From the NCBI GenBank assembly GCA_023898685.1, contig CP060234.1:186001-250000 (forward strand): a DNA stretch of 64,000 bases, in the 5' to 3' direction. The DNA is from Phycisphaeraceae bacterium (lineage in GTDB: Bacteria > Planctomycetota > Phycisphaerae > Phycisphaerales > UBA1924). The notes beneath the pieces are model-generated. The model saw only the letters and a program-made list of their open reading frames with translations, searched no databases and had not been told where the DNA came from. Made by a program: the position numbers and the translations under genes. How positions within the stretch are numbered: position 1 is the first letter of the stretch; each line of letters begins with the position of its first letter. Positions 1 to 8,501 of this stretch are shown one piece after another.

Positions 1-40
1 AGCCTGAAGCGCAAGCGAAGGACACATTGTCATGTGCGCC

Positions 41-75
41 GGGTGCCACTGCTCGCCGTCCGCGGCGCAGCAGTG
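41..75. repeat. Palindromic repeat, copy 1
   Basis: A hairpin in non-coding DNA: arm CACTGCT (47-53) pairs with AGCAGTG (69-75), with an inner GCCG/CGGC pairing. It begins with GGGTGCCAC, the same lead-in as the repeat at the right window edge. It looks like a member of a dispersed REP-like family. The adjoining first 21 bases (AGCCTGAAGC then GCAAGCGAAGG) may belong to the same intergenic repeat cluster. Confidence 0.55.
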
Positions 76-103
76 CTCCGGGAATCATCGCACAATGTGA
101 GTT

Positions 104-138
104 GGCACGACTGCGCCGAGGACGGCGAGTCGTGGCAC
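104..138. repeat. Palindromic repeat, copy 2 (inverted relative to right-edge copy)
   Basis: Arm CACGACT (106-112) pairs with AGTCGTG (128-134). Read on the minus strand, 113-138 matches 63975-64000 with one mismatch, so the same repeat lies at both ends of the window in opposite orientation. It lies between genes and shows no coding potential. Confidence 0.6.
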
Positions 139-167
139 CGTGTCATGCGAAACGCGGTTGCACTTCG

Positions 168-189
168 GCACGGCCGAGACGGCCGTGGC
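168..189. terminator. Hairpin downstream of nitroreductase gene
   Basis: CACGGCC (169-175) and GGCCGTG (181-187) form a 7-bp stem with a 5-base loop, about 25 bases past the stop of the minus-strand nitroreductase. No clear T-run follows on the minus strand, so it may be a weak terminator or a third member of the edge repeat cluster. Confidence 0.3.
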
Positions 190-212
190 ACACATAGAAG
201 GAGTGCCGGCGA

Positions 213-896
213 TTATTCGATGAAGATGGCGATCTCGTCGAGCGGTTTGCGCTCGATCGCGGGGACGACGCAGTCGTCGGCCGGGTAGCCGATCGGGATC
301 AGCAGGTAGGGCTTCTCGTGCTCCGGTCGGCCCAGGATCTGGGCGAGGAACTTCATGGGGCTCGGCGTGTGCGTGAGCGTCGCGAGACCCGCATGGTGGG
401 CGGCGGTGAGCAGCAGGCCCGTCGCGATGCCCACGCTCTCGTTGAGGTAGTAGACCTGGCCCCCGTCGTCGGTGCGCTTGAGGGCGAAGACAACGATGAG
501 CCAGGGGGCGGTGTCGAGGAAGGGCTTTTCGGGATTGGTGGCGAACGGCTTGAGGTCATCAAGCCAACGCTCGGACGCTCGGTGCTCATAGAACTCGCGC
601 TCCTCGGCCTCCGCGGCGAGGCGGATCTGGTGCTTGATCTCGGGGTTGGAGACCGCGACGAAACGCCAGGGCTGCTTGTTGGCGCCGCTGGGTGACGTGC
701 CGGCGGCGCGGATGATGTGCTCGATCGTCTCACGGGGCACGGGGCGATCCGAGAACATGCGGACCGTGCGGCGGGTGCGGACTGTCTCGTAGAACGCGCG
801 GGCCGCGTCGGCGGAGGGCATCCCGGGATCGTGTCGCTTGTACGGCACGTGGGGGGCGTCGTCGGGGGGCGGGGCGTAGATGAGGTCGTCGGACAT
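213..896 (-). CDS. Nitroreductase family protein, iodotyrosine deiodinase-like
   Basis: FMN-dependent nitroreductase-fold protein of 227 aa. The family signature TRRTVRMFSDRPVPRE followed by SPSGANKQPW is the FMN phosphate/ribityl-binding region. The closest subfamily by eye is iodotyrosine deiodinase (IYD). The residues that close over the halotyrosine zwitterion in mammalian IYD (Glu, Tyr four residues later, and Lys before the LDTAP segment) appear conserved here as EREFY and EKPFLDTAPW. Known IYDs reductively dehalogenate halotyrosines; bacterial homologues exist but physiological substrates are often unknown. I chose the ATG at 896 (MSDDLIY) because the extra 37 upstream codons are low-complexity and cross toward the divergent neighbour. 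No operon partner. The family call is firm, the deiodinase activity is inferred. Confidence 0.85.
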   Translation of the reverse strand: MSDDLIYAPPPDDAPHVPYKRHDPGMPSADAARAFYETVRTRRTVRMFSDRPVPRETIEHIIRAAGTSPSGANKQPWRFVAVSNPEIKHQIRLAAEAEEREFYEHRASERWLDDLKPFATNPEKPFLDTAPWLIVVFALKRTDDGGQVYYLNESVGIATGLLLTAAHHAGLATLTHTPSPMKFLAQILGRPEHEKPYLLIPIGYPADDCVVPAIERKPLDEIAIFIE

Positions 897-958
897 GCTG
901 GTTGTCGCCGCGGGGGGCCGTGTTTCGGGTCGTGTCGGGGACGGGGCGGTGCAGAGGG

Positions 959-3769
959 ATGTCCGCCCGGGCCGATGATATTCCGGTGCGGAGGCTGCCC
1001 GGCCCATTGCTGTCCTGTGTCCTCGCCCTGCTGTCTATGACGCCCGGTGTGGCCTTCGCTCAGGCGGGCCGGCCGGCGTCGGCAGAGCGCGTGACCCGCA
1101 GGTTCGACTTCGAGGAGCAGAACACCAACCCGACCGATCTCCCCCGCTCCTGGATCCGGGCCCAGAACGATCCGCCGCTGCGCGTGCGGCCAGGATTCCC
1201 GCTCTGGAACCGGGCGCAGCTCGATTACACGGTGAGCGCCGCGGGCGCGGGCTCGGTCCGCCTGCCGACGCGGGGGGGCTCGGCGAGCCTGCTGCTCGAC
1301 CCGGGGGTGGTGCCCGTCTTCCCGGACGCGGACTACGTCGTGACCGCGAAGGTGCGCACGGACGGCGTGACCCACGCCCGGGCGCGGATGGTGGTCAGGC
1401 TGCTCGATGCCGACGGCAAGCCGCTCGCCGCCTCGGGGGTCTCATCCGACCCCGTCGAAACTCGGGGGCTTTGGCGGGACGTGCTGGTGCACATCCCGGG
1501 CAACGAGCCGGCGGCCGCGTCGCTCCAGATCGAACTGCTGCTCGAGCAGCCCGGGCCCACGGGTGAGCTGCCGTTCGAGGACCTGGAGGTGGTGCCGGAG
1601 GACTTCACCGGCGCCGCATGGTTCGACGAGATCGAGGTGATCCAGGTGCCGCGCGTCGAACTGTGGACGCGGTGGCCCGGGAACCTCGTGCCGTCGATCG
1701 ACCGGCCCGAAGTCTCGCTGTTCCTGCGTGACCTCGTGGGCCGGCCCCTCGATGTGGTCTTTGAGGCGGCCGATCTGGACGGCGACATCGTCGACAGCCG
1801 GGCGCTCGTGTTTGATGGGGGCCGGCTCGAGCAGACGTGGACGCCCAAACTCCCGGTTCTGGGCTGGTACCGCGTGCGCGTGAAGGTCTCGCAGGACGGG
1901 GCGCCCGTGGGCAGCGCGTTCACAGACCTGGTCTGGCGATCGCCGGGCCTGGGCGACACGCAGGGAGCCGGCCGGCCCGTGGATTCGTTCTCCCTCTCGT
2001 TCGCCTCGGCCCCGACGGAGAGCCTGGGAGCGCTCGGCGATCTGGCGCTCGCCTCGGGCACGAGCCGCGTGATCGCCGAGTTGTGGTACGGCGGCGAGCC
2101 CGCGGATCACGCGCGTTCGGCGGCGCTGGTCGACCTGACGAACCGGCTGACACCCGTGAACCGCGAGCTGGGGATCATCGTCCCCGGCCTGCCGCCCGAG
2201 ATCTCGAACGTACGCGGGGCACGCGGGCTGCTGGCGGCGATCACCGATGGGACGCACGACGGGGCGAAATGGCTCGATCCGCTCCTGGTCGACCTGGGGC
2301 ACCGCGTGCGGTGGTGGCGGCTAGGGGCGCTGGGTGAGGCGCTGGACGCATCGCTGCTCCCCGATCTTGACGCCGCTGTCGGCCGGGTGCGGGGGTTGGT
2401 GCCCGGCGCGGTGCTGGAACTGCCCTGGTCGCCGTTCAACCAGATCGCGCCGGGCATGGTGGCGCCCGGGCTCGCGGTGTCGCAGGACCTGGGACCCGGT
2501 GTGCCGCCCGACGAGGTCGGCGCGGTGCTCGGCGATTTCCTGTCGCTCGCCGACCAGGCCGGCAGCGGCGGGTGGGACGTACCGAGGCACACGTCAGGAT
2601 TCGCCGCGCAGGACGCGGACCGCGTGGGGATCGGGCCGTCGCTCGACGCGATGCTCCGGCGTGCGGTCAATACGTGGACCACGGTGGGAAGCGACACGCG
2701 GGGACGAACGCTGCGGCTCGACGACGGGTGGCGGTGGCAGGGCGGGCGGCGGGCCCAGTTCATGCCCAACCCGTCCGCGGCGGCCTGGCTGACGCTCATC
2801 GAGATGCTGAACAATCGCCAAGCCGAGCCGCTCGAACGCGTGGCGCCGGGCGTCGAGGGCGTGCTGCTCTCGCCCCGGATCGGGGCGCCGCGCGGCACAA
2901 GCTCGATCGCGGTGCTGTGGCCGGCGGCCGACTCGCCCGAGCCCGACCGGGTCTCGCTGCTCGTCGCGGACGGCCCGGTGCGCCTGATCGACAAGTTCGG
3001 GAACGCGCTGGCCGTCGAGCCCGGCGAGATCGAGCCGACCGCGGTCCGCACACACCGGATGCCCTGGGCCGGGGGCCTGGTGTACGTGGACGGCGTGGAC
3101 CCCGACCTGATGCGATTCGCGGCGTCGGTGCACGCCGAGCCGCCGCTGATCGAGACGCGCACCGAGCCGCAATCGCTGGACCTGGTGCTGAGCAACCCCT
3201 GGCCTTCCGCGATCCACGGGCGGTACTTCGTCGTCGAGCCGGGCGGGCTGAGCGAGGGAGACGTGCGATCGCGCGACCGGGCGTGGGACATCAAGCCCCG
3301 GCAGGGTGCGTTCGGGATCGACCCCGGCGAAACGGTGCGGCTCCCGATCGAGTTCGAGGCATCGGCCGGTGTGGACGCGGGGACGAGCCCCCTAGTGGTG
3401 GATCTGGACCTGACCGCGCCGACGGTGACCGGACTGATGCGGATCGAGCGGCGGGTGGAAGTGGGCCTCAAGGACATCACAATGAACCTGTCCTACCGGT
3501 ACAGCCCGGATGGCCGGGACATCGCGGTGTTCGCGGAGATCACGAACACCGGGCCCCAGACACAGGTCGTGCATGTGTACGCGAGCGCAACGGGATACGC
3601 CCGTCAGCGGAGCGCCCCGACGCCGCTCACACCGGGTCAGCAGGTCGTCAAGGCCTTCTCGTTCGAGGGCGGGCGAGCGGCGCTGGCGGGCCAGGACATC
3701 GGCGTGGGCCTGTTTATCCGCGAGACAGGCGCCCGCCTCAGGAAGCGGATCGTCGTCGACGGTGGGTGA
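959..3769 (+). CDS. Large exported protein of unknown function
   Basis: 936-aa protein that I cannot assign to a named family. The N-terminus (MSARADD, then a hydrophobic stretch ending near GVAFAQ) is a signal peptide, so it is exported. The first 200 residues or so (FDFEEQN, VRLPTRGGSASLLL, WFDEIEV) read like a beta-sandwich carbohydrate-binding module. The middle third alternates helices and strands and could be a degenerate TIM-barrel region resembling glycoside hydrolases. The last 150 residues (FAEITNTG, VHVYASATGY) look like an Ig-like or NEW3-type sandwich. ATG 959 was chosen over the upstream GTG at 902 because it places the signal peptide correctly. It stands alone, divergent from the nitroreductase and convergent with the next gene. 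Confidence 0.75.
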   Translation: MSARADDIPVRRLPGPLLSCVLALLSMTPGVAFAQAGRPASAERVTRRFDFEEQNTNPTDLPRSWIRAQNDPPLRVRPGFPLWNRAQLDYTVSAAGAGSVRLPTRGGSASLLLDPGVVPVFPDADYVVTAKVRTDGVTHARARMVVRLLDADGKPLAASGVSSDPVETRGLWRDVLVHIPGNEPAAASLQIELLLEQPGPTGELPFEDLEVVPEDFTGAAWFDEIEVIQVPRVELWTRWPGNLVPSIDRPEVSLFLRDLVGRPLDVVFEAADLDGDIVDSRALVFDGGRLEQTWTPKLPVLGWYRVRVKVSQDGAPVGSAFTDLVWRSPGLGDTQGAGRPVDSFSLSFASAPTESLGALGDLALASGTSRVIAELWYGGEPADHARSAALVDLTNRLTPVNRELGIIVPGLPPEISNVRGARGLLAAITDGTHDGAKWLDPLLVDLGHRVRWWRLGALGEALDASLLPDLDAAVGRVRGLVPGAVLELPWSPFNQIAPGMVAPGLAVSQDLGPGVPPDEVGAVLGDFLSLADQAGSGGWDVPRHTSGFAAQDADRVGIGPSLDAMLRRAVNTWTTVGSDTRGRTLRLDDGWRWQGGRRAQFMPNPSAAAWLTLIEMLNNRQAEPLERVAPGVEGVLLSPRIGAPRGTSSIAVLWPAADSPEPDRVSLLVADGPVRLIDKFGNALAVEPGEIEPTAVRTHRMPWAGGLVYVDGVDPDLMRFAASVHAEPPLIETRTEPQSLDLVLSNPWPSAIHGRYFVVEPGGLSEGDVRSRDRAWDIKPRQGAFGIDPGETVRLPIEFEASAGVDAGTSPLVVDLDLTAPTVTGLMRIERRVEVGLKDITMNLSYRYSPDGRDIAVFAEITNTGPQTQVVHVYASATGYARQRSAPTPLTPGQQVVKAFSFEGGRAALAGQDIGVGLFIRETGARLRKRIVVDGG

Positions 3770-3781
3770 ACGCCGGGGCGG

Positions 3782-4696
3782 CTACTGGCAGCCGTCCAAA
3801 AACGACTCCACGAACCCAAGCACGTCGGAAAGGTCGAGAAGGCCCCAAGGCTCGGCAAGATCGGCGGGGCAGGTGGTGCGCACCGCGACGACCGACGGAT
3901 TGCTGGTCAGATCGCCATCGCCCGTCGTGACGACGACGTCGTAGGTGTCGGTGTCGGTCGGGCGGGCGCCGGCGATCTCGAGCGTGTCCGTCGCCGACCC
4001 GGTGATGCGGGCGTCATCGGCGAGCGGGACGCCGTTGCGGCGCCACTGATAGCCCGTCGCGCCGGCCGCGGCGACATGGAGCGAGACCATGCCGCCCGGG
4101 TCGGTGACCACGCTCGGCGCCGGCTGGGCGGTGATGCGGGGCGCGGCGGGGCAGTCGTTGCGGTAGATGCGGATCTGCGGCAGATTCCAATCGGAGATCG
4201 CAACGTCGCCGTCGCCGTCTCCGTCGAAGTCCCCGGCGGCCGCGGCGTAGCCGCCGTTCCACGCCGGGATGTTGATGAACCCGGTCAGCGGGTCGCCGAA
4301 CGACCCAGTGCCGTCGCCGAGGCGCACGTTGCCCTGGAGGCTGCCCGCGTCGGCGATGTCGAGGTGGCCGTCGCCGTTGAGATCGGCAAGGGAGACACGG
4401 ACCTCGGGCATGATCGAACCGCCGCCGTACCAGACCCCGGTATCGGCGAACCCGCCGTTGCCGTCGTTGAGCAGGACGTAGATCCGCCCCGCAAACGCCG
4501 CGATGATGTCGAGGTCGCCGTCGCCGTCGACATCGCCCTGGTCCATCGACCGTGCGGGGATGCCCGGGACGCCGCCGGTGATGGTGACGGTGTGGTCGAG
4601 CGTGAACGACGACGCGAGGTCACAGTCGTCGGCCTGGGCCGGGGAGAGGGTGACGAACAAGCCGGCCAACACAGCGTGCCATGCGCGTAGCTTCAT
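3782..4696 (-). CDS. FG-GAP/Ig-domain exported protein with GC-type dockerin-like tail
   Basis: 304-aa secreted protein. A signal peptide (MKLRAWHAVLAGL...PAQA) is followed by FG-GAP/VCBS-type repeats with calcium-binding loops such as DVDGDGDLD, DLNGDGHLD and DFDGDGDGD. Then comes one immunoglobulin-like domain (YQWRRNGVPL ... DTYDVVVT), and a C-terminal Cys-bounded module with ADLAEPWGLLDLSDV ending in DGCQ. That tail is half of the repeat seen in GC-type dockerin-anchored proteins of Phycisphaerales. Function is probably extracellular adhesion or display. ATG 4696 starts the signal peptide and excludes an unsupported 37-codon extension. First of three neighbouring minus-strand genes with this tail. 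Confidence 0.85.
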   Translation of the reverse strand: MKLRAWHAVLAGLFVTLSPAQADDCDLASSFTLDHTVTITGGVPGIPARSMDQGDVDGDGDLDIIAAFAGRIYVLLNDGNGGFADTGVWYGGGSIMPEVRVSLADLNGDGHLDIADAGSLQGNVRLGDGTGSFGDPLTGFINIPAWNGGYAAAAGDFDGDGDGDVAISDWNLPQIRIYRNDCPAAPRITAQPAPSVVTDPGGMVSLHVAAAGATGYQWRRNGVPLADDARITGSATDTLEIAGARPTDTDTYDVVVTTGDGDLTSNPSVVAVRTTCPADLAEPWGLLDLSDVLGFVESFLDGCQ

Positions 4697-4830
4697 GGTG
4701 GACTCCTTCCGTGTTTTCTCTAGGAAACACGAAACGGAGTCGTTTGTCATGAGAATCGCGCCGCCGCGTGGTGAAAACCCGCGTGATGTAGGGAAAGGCC
4801 TACCCAATCACGGTGTCGCGCCCCTTCTTC

Positions 4831-5580
4831 TCACGGGCAGCCGGCGGTGAATTGCGTGACGAAGATCGTGACGTCGGTCAGGTCGAACAGGCCGTTTCCA
4901 TCGAGGTCAGCGAGCGGGTCGCCACCGGTGAACGCCGAGATGAAGGTCGTGATGTCCGAGAGGTCGAGGAGGCCGTATGGCGCGGCAAGGTCGGCGAGAT
5001 TGCACGGCGGCGTCGACGCCTCCTGGTCGAAGTCGACGTTGTCGATCGCCCAGTCGCCGAAATTGTTCACCCGGAGATGGATCTCCTGCCCTCGCAGGCC
5101 GCCCGGGAAGGCAACCGACGTGGTGATCTCGAGCCCGCCGGTCGAGTAGACCCGGCTGAAGAGCACGTGGCCGGCCTCGTCGGTGACGATGACGGTGGCG
5201 TCGGGCTGGGCGATGTTCCACGGCGCGAGGTCAAAGCCGTTGAGGACGACGACCATCCCCGGGTCGGCCGTAAACACAACCTCGCCCGGGACCGTGTAGC
5301 TGTTGTCGCCCAGCGCGTGGAACAAATCGGCGTAGCCGTCCCAGACCTCGAACGTGGATGTGACGTCCGGCAGGTAGTCGACGACGATGCCGGGCGTGAA
5401 TCCGTTGCCCATGCCGTAGGTGTAGCCCGTGCCGGGATCGAGCGTCGTCGTCACACGATCTCCATAGTCGGGCAGGACGGGGTCGTGAGCCACACTATCA
5501 AAGTTGTCGAACGTCAGGACCGTCGCGTGGGCGGTCGAAGCGGCGGCGAGCGCCAGCAGCGATGGGCGAAGTGAATGCAT
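4831..5580 (-). CDS. Exported protein with two-part GC-type dockerin-like tail
   Basis: 249-aa secreted protein beginning with a short signal peptide (MHSLRPSLLALAAAS). The body is a beta-rich sandwich (FTADPGMVVVLNGFDL, FGDWAIDNVDFD) typical of PEP-CTERM-like exported proteins. The C-terminus carries two copies of the LDLSDI...F...F module: ADLAAPYGLLDLSDI, then a second copy with an EF-hand-like loop DLDGNGLFDLTDV, ending AGCP. The body has no recognised enzymatic motif, so the role is surface or matrix display at best. It lies in the same orientation as its two dockerin-tailed neighbours, with gaps over 130 bases, so co-transcription is uncertain. Confidence 0.8.
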   Translation of the reverse strand: MHSLRPSLLALAAASTAHATVLTFDNFDSVAHDPVLPDYGDRVTTTLDPGTGYTYGMGNGFTPGIVVDYLPDVTSTFEVWDGYADLFHALGDNSYTVPGEVVFTADPGMVVVLNGFDLAPWNIAQPDATVIVTDEAGHVLFSRVYSTGGLEITTSVAFPGGLRGQEIHLRVNNFGDWAIDNVDFDQEASTPPCNLADLAAPYGLLDLSDITTFISAFTGGDPLADLDGNGLFDLTDVTIFVTQFTAGCP

Positions 5581-5674
5581 GATGGTCCCCCTTGCCCGGG
5601 AGATCCGACGCCGGCATTGGCGCGTTGACTCCGGGCGTCCTCATTATGCCGGAGGATGCGGAAAAGGCGCAACG

Positions 5675-5702
5675 AAAAACACGCCGCTTACTGGGCGGCG
5701 TG
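5675..5702 (-). terminator. Rho-independent terminator
   Basis: CACGCCGC (5680-5687) pairs with GCGGCGTG (5695-5702) around a 7-base loop. On the minus strand the stem is followed by a T5 run (A5 at 5675-5679 on plus). It sits about 30 bases past the stop of the minus-strand gene 5733-6371. Confidence 0.75.
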
Positions 5703-5732
5703 GGAAGCGTGAGACCCGGACGGGAACGACGG

Positions 5733-6371
5733 TTACGGGCAGCCCGCCACGAACGCGCCGATGAACGCCTGGATGTCAGACAGATCGAGGATGCCGGCCG
5801 GCGGAGCGAGATCCGCAGCGGGATCACCCGAAACGAAGGCGGAGATAAACGCCTGGATGTCGGACAGGTCGAGGATGCCCAGAGGCTCTGCGAGGTCGGC
5901 GGCGTTGCAGGGCGACGGGACGGACGAGCGAAGGTAGGTGAACGCGCCACCGGAGCCGCCGCCGCCCCAGTCGGTGAACCGCACGTCGATATAGATGTCA
6001 TCGTCGACGAGATGCATGACCAGATCCACCCCGGGCAGGCTCGGGGGCGAACCGGGCAGGCTGCCCCAGGTGCCGAACGTCAGCGTCTGCCAGTCCGCGG
6101 CGCTGCCGACGGCCCATTCAGTTCCGATCGGGCTGGGTGAACTCGAGCCGTGCCCGGTGAACGTCGGCTCGGCCGCGAGGTTGAAGATGCCCTCTGTGTC
6201 CCCCCGCGTGATCCAGACGTTGTCCGTGATGCGGTCCTGGTTCTCGGCGAGGTTTGGGTCGGCGAAGGCGACCTTGGAAAACTCGACGTCGAGGCCTGTG
6301 TAGACCTGCTGGGCCGACGCGACATTGATGCCGGCGAGGATGGTGATCGCGGCGATGAACTTGTTGTGCAT
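5733..6371 (-). CDS. Exported protein with two-part GC-type dockerin-like tail
   Basis: 212-aa secreted protein with a signal peptide (MHNKFIAAITILAGINVASA). A beta-rich central domain (GVDLVMHLVDDDIYIDVRF, then a GGGGSGG linker) resembles other planctomycete exported proteins of unknown role. The C-terminal module repeats AEPLGILDLSDIQAF and PPAGILDLSDIQAF almost identically, bounded by cysteines (CNAADL ... AGCP). This is the clearest two-repeat GC-type dockerin-like tail of the three in this cluster. A strong terminator follows at 5675-5702. No promoter could be assigned with confidence. Confidence 0.82.
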   Translation of the reverse strand: MHNKFIAAITILAGINVASAQQVYTGLDVEFSKVAFADPNLAENQDRITDNVWITRGDTEGIFNLAAEPTFTGHGSSSPSPIGTEWAVGSAADWQTLTFGTWGSLPGSPPSLPGVDLVMHLVDDDIYIDVRFTDWGGGGSGGAFTYLRSSVPSPCNAADLAEPLGILDLSDIQAFISAFVSGDPAADLAPPAGILDLSDIQAFIGAFVAGCP

Positions 6372-6458
6372 GGTGATCTCCCTTTCACTGACGGCGGCGG
6401 ACGGGCCGCGCGGTACTGGTGACTCTCAGCATGGTCGGCGTCGATGCCGAGATCACAA

Positions 6459-6476
6459 CCCCTCTATTGAGAGGGG
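6459..6476 (-). terminator. Hairpin downstream of mqnC
   Basis: CCCCTCT (6459-6465) and AGAGGGG (6470-6476) form a 7-bp stem with a 4-base loop, about 35 bases past the mqnC stop. On the minus strand it is followed only by TTGTG rather than a clean T-run, so it is a weak candidate. Confidence 0.35.
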
Positions 6477-6508
6477 GCCGGTTCTGGATGGGTGGCGGGC
6501 AATCGGCG

Positions 6509-7963
6509 TCAGTCGGTTGCACCGACCGTCAGGGCGGCGGAAGGTTTGGGCTCGAGGTGGATCGCGAGCTTGGCGGCGCGGTGCCTGGACCAGTCGTCGA
6601 CGAGGAGGTCCGGACTGTCCGGGCCGTGGTTGAGCTTGAGGATGTCGTAGACATTGTCGCGCTGGGCGGGGGTGAAGCCCGCCTCGCGGATGAGGTGGTT
6701 GAGGACCGGCTCGTCGAGGCAGTAGGTGGTGCCGGCGGCGGAGACGACGTTCTCTTCCATCATCACCGAGCCCATGTCGTTGGCGCCGTAGTGCAGGGCG
6801 AGCTGGCCGATGTGGGGGCCCATGGTCACCCAGCTCGATCCGATCGAGTAAATGTTGTCGAGCATCAGTCGGCTGACCGCCTGCGTGCGCAGATAGGCGG
6901 TCGACCCGGCGAGGCGGAGGCGGCGGCCGAACTCGGGATGCATGTCCTTGGTGCCCGAGCCGTCGACGCGGGCGATGGCGTCGCCTGGGAACTCGCCCGC
7001 CCCACCGTCACCGAGGTCGCCCGGCTGGGGCCATTCCTTGAGCCGGCCCAGCGGCGTGTTGTCGGGCTGGAAGGGCCACGAAATGAAGCTGACGTAGTGG
7101 CCCCCGGTGCGCGGGCTCTTGATCGACGGGTCGGTGCGCACGGACTCGGGGATCTGGCCCTCGCCGAAGTCGAGCAGGGCGCGATCCTGCCACTCGCGGA
7201 CGAGGCGCATGTGGTGGACGCGGTCGGCAAGGCCCTCGATGTGGCCAAACATCATGGTGGCGCTGGTGAACATGCCGAGCGAGTGGGCGACGTACATGGT
7301 CGTGAGCCAGGCCTCGGCGGTGCACTTGCCCAGGCCGATCTTCGTGCGCACGGCGGGGGCGAAGATCTCGCCGCCCGCACCCGGCAGACTGTCGAGCCCG
7401 GCCTGCTGGAGGCGGACCATGACCCAGCGGAGCTTGTCTTCGAGCGTGGCGCCCGGCGGGTCGAAGAAGTTGACGAACTCGATGAACTCCGGGGGGCTGA
7501 AGCCGTGGACGTGGATGTGGGGGAAGCGCTCCTTGAGCCCGGCGAGCAGGTCGAGATACCAGTCGAGGGGGAGCTCGGGGTTCATGCCGCCCTGGAGGAG
7601 GATTTGCGTGCCGCCGATGGCGCTGAGCTCGGCGACCTTCTCGTAGAGCTGGTCGTATTCGAGGGTGTAGGCGTCTTGGTCGGTGGCGTCGCGACGGAAG
7701 GCGCAGAAGGTGCACTTGGCGGTGCAGACGTTGGTGTAGTTGATGTTGCGGTCGATGACGTAGGTACGGATGTGGTCGCCGTGGAGGGCTCGGCAGCGGG
7801 CGTCGGCGTAGCGGCCCAGGGTGTGCAGAGGGGCGCACTCGAGGAGGGCGAGACCCTGCTCCGGGGTCAGGCGGGCCTCGCCGCGGGCGACGGCGGCGAG
7901 CAGGCCCAGGTCAAGCGGGTCGAGATCGGGGCATTCAGGCAGAAGGCGGTAGATCGTGGGCAT
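6509..7963 (-). CDS. mqnC: MqnC: cyclic dehypoxanthine futalosine synthase
   Basis: Radical SAM enzyme of the futalosine route to menaquinone, converting dehypoxanthinyl futalosine to the cyclic product. The SAM/iron-sulfur motif CTAKCTFC lies in the MqnC-type context YTNVCTAKCTFCAF. Other family blocks are ILLQGGMNPE, GAGGEIF, SWVTMGPHIGQLAL, GANDMGSVMMEENVV and GFTPAQRDNVY. At 484 aa it is about 100 residues longer than usual MqnC proteins. The excess is mainly a roughly 25-residue insert after MRLVREWQDR and a roughly 40-residue insert after PDNTPLGRL. ATG 7963 is preferred to the GTG at 8002. Implies menaquinone as respiratory quinone, which fits the cytochrome cluster downstream. Confidence 0.92.
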   Translation of the reverse strand: MPTIYRLLPECPDLDPLDLGLLAAVARGEARLTPEQGLALLECAPLHTLGRYADARCRALHGDHIRTYVIDRNINYTNVCTAKCTFCAFRRDATDQDAYTLEYDQLYEKVAELSAIGGTQILLQGGMNPELPLDWYLDLLAGLKERFPHIHVHGFSPPEFIEFVNFFDPPGATLEDKLRWVMVRLQQAGLDSLPGAGGEIFAPAVRTKIGLGKCTAEAWLTTMYVAHSLGMFTSATMMFGHIEGLADRVHHMRLVREWQDRALLDFGEGQIPESVRTDPSIKSPRTGGHYVSFISWPFQPDNTPLGRLKEWPQPGDLGDGGAGEFPGDAIARVDGSGTKDMHPEFGRRLRLAGSTAYLRTQAVSRLMLDNIYSIGSSWVTMGPHIGQLALHYGANDMGSVMMEENVVSAAGTTYCLDEPVLNHLIREAGFTPAQRDNVYDILKLNHGPDSPDLLVDDWSRHRAAKLAIHLEPKPSAALTVGATD

Positions 7964-8142
7964 GGGAGGTCCGTCCGCGTGCGCCCCGCTGTTGGGCCGC
8001 ACAGGCGCCCATCGGGCGCGGCTTTCAATATGTTCTGAAAATAATAGCCGCCCGCCGAGGCGCCGCCTCGCGGTGCCGCGACGACGATCACCGCCGGTCT
8101 CGCCGGCGGTTTGGACCGACCGCCATCAGGGTTGCGTTTGGC

Positions 8143-8334
8143 TCACCCGATGATCATGTGCCAGAGATCCAGAAGGTACTGAAGGGTGTCGTCCAAGGGG
8201 CCGGCGGTGAAGTGGCCGCCGCTCTCGCCCGTGTGGGTGAGCATCGCGAGGGCCAGAACGACGGTGAGCGTCGCGAACAGCGACTGGCCGAGCGAACGAG
8301 AAAGCTGGATGTTTTTTCGGTTTTCTGAGCGCAT
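8143..8334 (-). CDS. Small membrane protein, hypothetical
   Basis: 63-aa reading frame with coding-like GC-rich third positions. It has one hydrophobic segment (LFATLTVVLALAMLT) near the middle and a C-terminal amphipathic segment (LQYLLDLWHMIIG). ATG 8334 has a weak upstream AAGG. No family recognised. It is divergent from the ECF sigma gene and lies upstream of mqnC in the same orientation. It could be a membrane peptide or a spurious frame; a hairpin at 8091-8109 follows its stop. Confidence 0.5.
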   Translation of the reverse strand: MRSENRKNIQLSRSLGQSLFATLTVVLALAMLTHTGESGGHFTAGPLDDTLQYLLDLWHMIIG

Positions 8335-8501
8335 GGGGTCCGCCTTGAGATTGGACCTGTAGACCACCCCCGGTGCGGCTGCGCCGAGGTGTCGGTCCGT
8401 GGCTGTTCTGTGCGCGATCGGTGCGCACGGGCACTGTACACCGAGTTACCGGGCCTTGGCAAGCCCGGACGGTTGTCCTGTGGACACCCGGAGGATGTCG
8501 T

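Noticed and set aside
41..189. CRISPR-like array
   Set aside because: Only three hairpins of different sequence, no constant spacer length and no cas genes.
6419..8038. 539-aa plus-strand open frame
   Set aside because: Antisense to mqnC, whose family motifs are unambiguous; composition is typical of a shadow frame.
8091..8109. Terminator hairpin CCGCCGG/CCGGCGG
   Set aside because: T-run lies only on the plus side where no plus-strand gene ends; on the minus strand there is no T-run after the 63-aa gene.
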